Source: Coffea arabica (lineage: Eukaryota; Streptophyta; Magnoliopsida; Gentianales; Rubiaceae). From it: 64,000 nucleotides of DNA. Under the pieces are notes generated by a model, which saw nothing but the letters and a program-made list of their open reading frames with translations, was not told the origin of the DNA and searched no databases. This document shows, piece after piece, positions 58,371 to 64,000 of the stretch (positions are counted from its first letter, which is position 1; each line of letters opens with the position of its first letter). The translations under genes were made by a program, and so were the position numbers. The DNA lies in assembly GCF_036785885.1 (NCBI RefSeq), contig NC_092319.1, forward strand, positions 17,688,983 through 17,752,982. Direction: 5' to 3'.

Positions 58371-59479
58371 ACTACCTAGGGAGTTCCTAAATTATTTTAA
58401 TTATCAACTTTTGATTTCTCATCTATTTTAAGTTTGAAATTAGCACCTCAACAATAAAAATTGTCAATTTTTAATCATTCTGTACATCTCCGCTGTCAAA
58501 ACTAATGGATCTAAGGACAAAATTTGAGAATTTGGTGGTGTAAATGGACAAAAGGATCAAATTTTTATGCTTTTTATTATTCAGGAACCAATTTGCGATT
58601 TGAAATAAAGAGGGGTCAAAGTTAACCATTGGAATTGCTTAAGTGCTCCCTCTCGAAGTAGTTTTATTTTTAATCTTTTTCGATATATGTCGCGCCCCGT
58701 TTTTCGCGATGAAAATAAAAATAAAATGTGAGATTTATAAAAGATGTGATTTTATTTTAAAACAAGTTAAAAGGGACCTAAAATAGGACTTTAAAAAATG
58801 CGACAATTTGGGTCCAAAAATTTAGTCTAAAAGGGCTTTTTAGAAAAAATAGGAGTCGCCACTTGGTATGGAGTTTTGGTGTACCAAGTCACCCAAAAAA
58901 TATTTTTAACAAAAAATAAAATAAATCAAAACCCTTATTGACAACTCCAGGTCTTTGAAAACAAGAGAAAATGGGTTCGAGAGTCACGGTTGAAGAAAGG
59001 AAAGGCAAAGGTTCAATTGACTCAAACCGAAGGCACCCTTTCAATCTAGTCTAAGCTAGTTGCGAGGTTTAATCAAAATTTTCCTAATCTAACCCTTAAT
59101 TTTATCATATTTGGATGTTTCCTATATGGATGCAAATCTAAATTTTAAAAAATATCGAAAGGAACAAAATGTTCATTCAAGGGTTTAATTGAACCAATCG
59201 CATTAATTGCGAATGTCAAAATGATTCCTTGAAAATATCACGAGCATGCAAATGATGAATTTAAAGTAAAGAAAAGAAATTAAATCATATACATAGATAT
59301 AAGTGATCAAATAAAAAGGGAATGCAACATCAATGTAGACACCAAATTTTTGATTTTTTAACTTTATTTGTTTAATTTAATCTTAGCTTTATTTGTTTCA
59401 ATTTTTAGGATTTTCATTTCTTATTTCTTATTATTTTTCATTATTATTATTTTATTATTTTATTATTATTTTGGCCTCA

Positions 59480-60280
59480 CATTAAATTTCAGGAAAAACA
59501 AAAGAAAAAGAGAAAAGGAAAAGAAAAAGTGAAAATGACAAGTGGGAATGCATGCACTTGGACAAGTGTCTTTTCTATGTTTTAGACAACTAAGCACCTA
59601 AAAGGTGAGGTGTTAGGGACATTTGGGAAGTTAAGGAATTTTTGGGGGTCAAGGTAGAATTTTGTGAGGGCTAAAAAAATAAAAACAAAAGGAAACGGAA
59701 GGAAAAGAAGGACGGCAAGGGTTTTAGAAAAAGAGGAGACGGCTAAGAAAAGGGAGGGCTTTGAGGTTTCAGGGGCGGACAGGAAAATTAGTACAGAGAG
59801 AGAGCCAAGAGAAGGGGTCTTCGGCAAGGGCAAGCACTTCAACTATTTCTGCCAAGCCTAACGCCAAAAGAATGGGGGGCAGTGGAAAAGGCTTCGGCAA
59901 AAGCAACAAAAACAGAGTAAAGAAAGAGCCTAGGCTTAGGGGATAAGGAAAAAAACAGAGGAAAGGAAGGCAAGAGAAAAGGGAGCAAATGGAAAGCAGG
60001 GGGCTTGGACGAAAGAGAAAAGAAAAGGAAATTGGCGGCGGAGGAACGCAGAGAACAGCGAGGGATTTGGGAGGCAAAAGCGAAAATGGAAAAGAAAGAA
60101 AAGAGGATGGCGGCCATGATTTTTTGGGAAGGAAGAAAACAGGGGAGATTTGCGACTAAGAAAGGCAGAGCAAAAGAGTAAAACGGCAAAGGAAATCTGG
60201 AAACTTGAGCAGGCTTGGGCGAGAACAACAAAGAGAAGAAAACTGGCAGCGGACAACAAAAGAAAGCGCGGACGCGAGGG
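59480..60280 (+). other. Purine-rich zone inside the long LTR
   Basis: Strongly A/G-biased on the plus strand. The open frames on both strands here (59664-59946 plus; 60409-59769 minus) are Lys/Arg/Gly-rich or Ser/Phe/Leu-rich low-complexity translations without domain motifs. Confidence 0.6.
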
Positions 60281-62144
60281 GAAGGAGTCGGAATCGTCAC
60301 TACGCCGGGCTCCGTCACTACCACCAGAATCTGCCGTCACCGCCACTTGAGCCAGAGCACTGTAAGTTGACCTTTTTTTTTCCTTCTTTGAATTCCAGTT
60401 CGTCCCCAAGCTTTAAGCATGTCTGCCGTGGCTGTGATCTTGCAATTGTCCCGCTGATTGTTCAAAATTTTTAGTATACGTATGTTTTATGTATCAATCG
60501 GACTGTGTTTTGTGTATCTGATAAAATTTTGAGCTCTGATGTAAATTATTTGAGTAAGGAATTGCTGATATCTGTCATGCCCATGTATTGTTTGATGAAA
60601 TGCCTGAACGAAGATTTTGAACCCAAAAGAGGAAATTTTTGTCCTTTCTCTGTATTCGTTCAAGAAGAAATCTGGCCAGCTTAAGGCTGGCCAGAATCTG
60701 CAGCAATTGTTAGTTGCAAAGAGGAAAAGAAATCCGACTGAATTTTAGAATCCTTTTTTTCGTTTCTGCTGTTTGTGTGTTGGATAATGGTGAGGTGATT
60801 TGGCCTAGTAAATTTGTTTGATCTTTGTAGCGTCAAAGTTGCAGAAATTTTACCCTCTCATTTGCATTAAGAAGAATGTTTCTGCGAAGCATGGAGCACA
60901 ATTTCTAAAAAAAAATTTTTCAATTCAACCCCAGAGTTTTAGAGTTTCATAATTCGATCTCCAAAGCTGCCATAAGTCTCTCAATCAGGTCCTAAAGTGG
61001 GTTGTGTCTGAATCTCTAAGTTTTCCCTTATTCTGCTGTGGCCCAAAACTTGGGAAAATTGAACTAATTTCGCCCTCTTGAGCTTAATCCTCTGTTTGCA
61101 TGTTTCTTGATAGATTAATCTTGGGGATTTAATGCTTAATCAAAGCTTATTAATTTTAGTGGGGTTTTATCTTGTTGGACTTGGCTACTTATTTGGGTTA
61201 CTTGGATTTGGGTTAAGTTGTTTTTATGTGGGCTTGGCCTGAGCTGAGGGGCTGAGACCCATCAGGTTGTTGGAATATTCTTTGGGCCAATAAATGGCCT
61301 ATTTCCCTTTGTTTTGGATTCCTGTTGGGCTTGGAAGGTTTTGGCCCAAGCAAATAAATAAAATGGCCCAATGGCCTGTTCTCTAAGATTCTGGTAACTG
61401 AATTGGCAAATCAGTCCCTGGATTTCTCCTTAACTATACTGTGGCCCTGGACATTTTCAATTTCTTTCAATTGGGTCCCTAATGTAATTGCACATAGGTC
61501 CCTGAACTTTATTTTTCTTTAATGTTGACCTCCAAACTTTGTTAATTATTGCAATCAAGTCCTTCATTGTTTTAATTTCTTACATGTAGATTGTTTATAT
61601 GATTTAATTCATTTAATTTCATGATTCATTTTTATCTGTTGTGATTATTTTCTTGATTAAAGTGATGCCTTGATGCTTTTATTATTTTGGAGGGTAAATA
61701 AGTTGATTTCACTCCATTAGAGCTTCATTTCAAGGGAGGTATAATTTCTTTTATCCCTTTTGTCTCTCCTATGTGATCCAATGTGCTAAGTGTGAATCGC
61801 ATGCCTAATTTGCTCTCATTACCATTCTTTAGTTCCATTATTTCATTCATTCTTGCTTTTATTAAATTATTCTTTTAAATGGGGTATGTGTACACCTCTT
61901 GGCTTGTAATAGATAGGGCTGTGGCGAGCAATTTGGTCCATTTTTCCCTTCCCCTTTTTGTTTTAGTTAGTGAATGTAATAGGTTCATTAGTTGGTTGCA
62001 TGCCTACGTGTTAAGTGTTTAATCGCTTTATTAGGTCCTTGCATCTAGTCGAGCATGCTAAATGTTACGTGCTACGTGTTTATGAGTATTTAGTATGTCT
62101 ACTTGCTTTCCATAGTGTGGATGAATGGAATGGATGAATGTACG

Positions 62145-62245
62145 TCACCACACTAGTCCAACGCTAGTTGTGGCTTCTTTTATCGTTTCCACTAGTCCAA
62201 CGCTAGTCGGAATTCATAGAATGGGCTAGTCCAATGCTAGACCCT
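62145..62245 (+). repeat. Three copies of a ctagtccaacgctag unit
   Basis: Three spaced copies of a self-complementary-ended 15-base unit (cactagtccaacgctag, cactagtccaacgctag, gctagtccaatgctag) in the LTR. Confidence 0.8.
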
Positions 62246-62681
62246 TAGGGATTTTCCCTCGATAGTACATCATTTGCTTGTTCACCACATATCACGCATT
62301 TTCCTTAGTTTTATCATTTGGCATGATCCTCAAACCCCTTTTCCTCTCATTTTAGGTTTTGCATCCCATACTAGTTATAGGGTTCATTTTGCTTGAGTGT
62401 CCCCTCCCGATAAGGGAAACGAGCGAGTGTGGCTACTCGATAGCCTTAGCACGCTAGTTTTGCCTTCTAATCAAAGGGAAAATCGAAGTCGAAAAAGTTA
62501 GGAGTCATTCCCACACCCGACCTGATGCATTCCTTTAGGTTCATTCATTCTCATTTATCACTTACTCATTTTTTTCAATTCACATTTCCTCATCACTTTT
62601 CCTTTCCTTATTGTTCATTTTGATTTCTACTTCACAAAATTGCACTTAATTACACCTATATGCACTTATCACTATATTTTA

Positions 62682-62815
62682 TACACTTGCACACAAACAC
62701 TTGGATTTTTCATACAAATTCACACATGCACCTTTCCATACACTTGCACCCAAACACTTGGACTTTTCATACAATTTCACACGTGCACCTTTTTATACAC
62801 TTGCACACTTGCACT
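62682..62815 (+). repeat. Tandem repeat, ~57-bp unit, about 2.3 copies
   Basis: tacacttgcac starts at 62682, 62739 and 62795, with caaacacttgga and cacacgtgcacc-type landmarks in each full copy. Confidence 0.85.
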
Positions 62816-63385
62816 TTAGCCATCATTTGCATTAATCGACCTCTATAAGGTTTTCCTTTATTGGCCGCCACAATTCATGTGGTTGGGACCAAAAACCTTA
62901 CAAGAGACATTTTAGAATTTAGGTTTGCATTTTTTCTTTCCTTTTGCATTCATGTAGTGCATCCAAATGTAATAAATTCTTTGGTTAAAATAAGAAAAAC
63001 TTTGATTAAATCACGCAACTAGCCTTGGCTAGGTCGAAGGGGTGCCTTGGATTTTTATCCTTGCCTTCCCCTTCGTCAAATGGACTCCCGAACCTTTTTT
63101 TTGGTTTACGTGGATTAGGAGCCGTTTAAAAGGGGTTTCTTACAACTTTTTCCTAAAAAATCCATTTTTAGGTGACTTGGTACACCTTAACTCATTACCA
63201 AGTGGCGACTCCCATTTTTCTCAAAAACCCTTTTTAAACTATAATTTTGGGTCAAATCGTCGCATTTTCAAACCTCCATTTAGACCCATTTTTCTTTTAA
63301 ATCACAATTCATTTTCCAATCATAAATTAAATCAAAATACATTTTTAAACCATTTTATTTATTTATCAAAAAATGGGGCGCGACA

Positions 63386-64000
63386 GTTGGCGACTCCACT
63401 GGGGACATTCGAGAGTCCGAGCAAATTTGATTTAATCAACCTTTTTCTTCTTTTAATCTTTTCATATATCACATTTGGGTGTTTAGGATTGCATTTTTCC
63501 TTTTATTAGGATTTTTCCATTTCACGTGTACCAACTCCCTCACTTATTCATTTGGCGTATGATTGTTTTGATTGATGAATGGTTTATGTATGTGATTCCG
63601 CGCTTTGCATTGCATTTTGGGAGGGGGACTTCACCTTAGAGCCTCACGTTGGTTCTTGATCCCTCCCATCCAAACGAGCACTAGCATACGTGCATACGCT
63701 TTAATTATTTTTACCCCCCATTTATTTTTCTTTTAGTGGCTTGTCACGCCACTCCACCCTATTAGGATTTTAGGCGACCCACTTGGACGTGTGATCATGA
63801 CACGATGTGTGTGTAGCATGGTCCGATGGGTCACTCAATCTTCCGCTTTAAACTATGGGTTGATAGCCTTTAGCTTTTAGTCGAAGGTTGAGGATTTTGA
63901 TAGATTCACTCAAACACGTAGCCGTGACACGATGTGTGCGTAGCGGTGTTTGGGGAATCGCTCGAGCCACCGACAAAGAACCTTGGGATTGATGACCCTT
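63386..64000 (+). mobile_element. Leader region of the Tat/Ogre-like retrotransposon, runs off the window
   Basis: Untranslated leader after the primer site. Two copies of a tgacacgatgtgtg(t/c)gtagc segment (63798-63819 and 63925-63946) show an internal repeat. gag has not started before the window ends. Confidence 0.7.
63387..63406 (+). other. Primer binding site of the Tat/Ogre-like element
   Basis: ttggcgactccactgggga directly follows the LTR end. I associate this type with tRNA-Arg priming in Ogre-like elements, from memory of the family. The sequence match to a tRNA was not tested. Confidence 0.6.

Larger units (their letters stand above)
58688..63385 (+). repeat. 5' LTR (4.7 kb) of a Tat/Ogre-like Ty3/gypsy retrotransposon
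   Basis: Begins tgtcgcgcccc and ends ggggcgcgaca, a perfect 11-bp inverted end. Inverted similarity extends about 250 bp inward on both sides (gtcgccacttggta near 58855 against taccaagtggcgac near 63200). It is followed at once by a primer binding site and leader, so this is the 5' LTR and the body lies beyond 64000. LTRs near 5 kb are typical of Ogre-type elements. Inside are a ~800-bp purine-rich zone (59480-60270) and several tandem repeats. No gene is called. Confidence 0.8.

Noticed and set aside
58960..59010. ggttcga-type segments that resemble tRNA T-loops
   Set aside because: No matching D-arm, anticodon stem or acceptor stem could be drawn around them. No tRNA gene is supported anywhere in the window.
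59664..60474. Several overlapping frames on both strands in the long LTR
   Set aside because: Low-complexity products from a purine-rich zone, with no domain motifs and many mutually overlapping frames.

Overview
This window is nuclear DNA of a flowering plant, most likely a eudicot. The evidence is two intron-bearing plant genes, high AT content, and dense layers of plant transposons (Ty3/gypsy, hAT, Helitron, LINE, MITE). Some MITE ends resemble families I associate with asterids such as Rubiaceae, but I cannot fix the species. There is no operon, CRISPR array, bacterial gene or supported RNA gene.

Layout. (1) 1-8802: a decayed chromovirus (Ty3/gypsy) is split by a 5.6-kb hAT transposon (1370-6953) with a perfect 8-bp target duplication. 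The hAT carries a broken transposase gene and a Helitron, giving a three-level nest. (2) 9238-10422: a fold-back element with a pyrimidine-rich left arm and a purine-rich right arm. (3) 12999-14243: a ~620-bp tandem duplication. (4) 14274-21444: a second, transposase-less member of the same hAT family, itself split by a young chromovirus (14991-20754). That chromovirus has apparently identical LTRs and a perfect 5-bp duplication, but a broken pol and a substituted reverse transcriptase catalytic residue. (5) 23720-33699 (+): an eight-exon organellar-type threonyl-tRNA synthetase gene whose 5.1-kb first intron holds a 699-bp palindromic repeat. (6) 34985-38540 (-): a three-exon gene for a DOMON/cytochrome b561 membrane protein, convergent with the synthetase gene. 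(7) 38.5-58.6 kb: no supported gene. It holds non-autonomous hATs with target duplications, MITEs, a 5'-truncated LINE with a perfect 17-bp duplication, a decayed segmental duplication (47-51 kb) and a second Helitron inserted in a TA microsatellite. (8) 58688-64000: a 4.7-kb LTR, primer binding site and leader of a very large Tat/Ogre-like retrotransposon that runs off the right edge.

The two host genes have unrelated jobs: charging of tRNA-Thr in organelles, and ascorbate-linked transmembrane electron transfer. They share only a ~1.3-kb intergenic space, which contains a MITE. The most notable observations are the young retrotransposon that cannot encode a working polymerase, the long hairpin inside the synthetase intron, and the reciprocal nesting of the same hAT and chromovirus families. 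Exon borders were set by reading splice sites and checking that the codon phase stays open. All family assignments come from motifs I can see, not from database searches.
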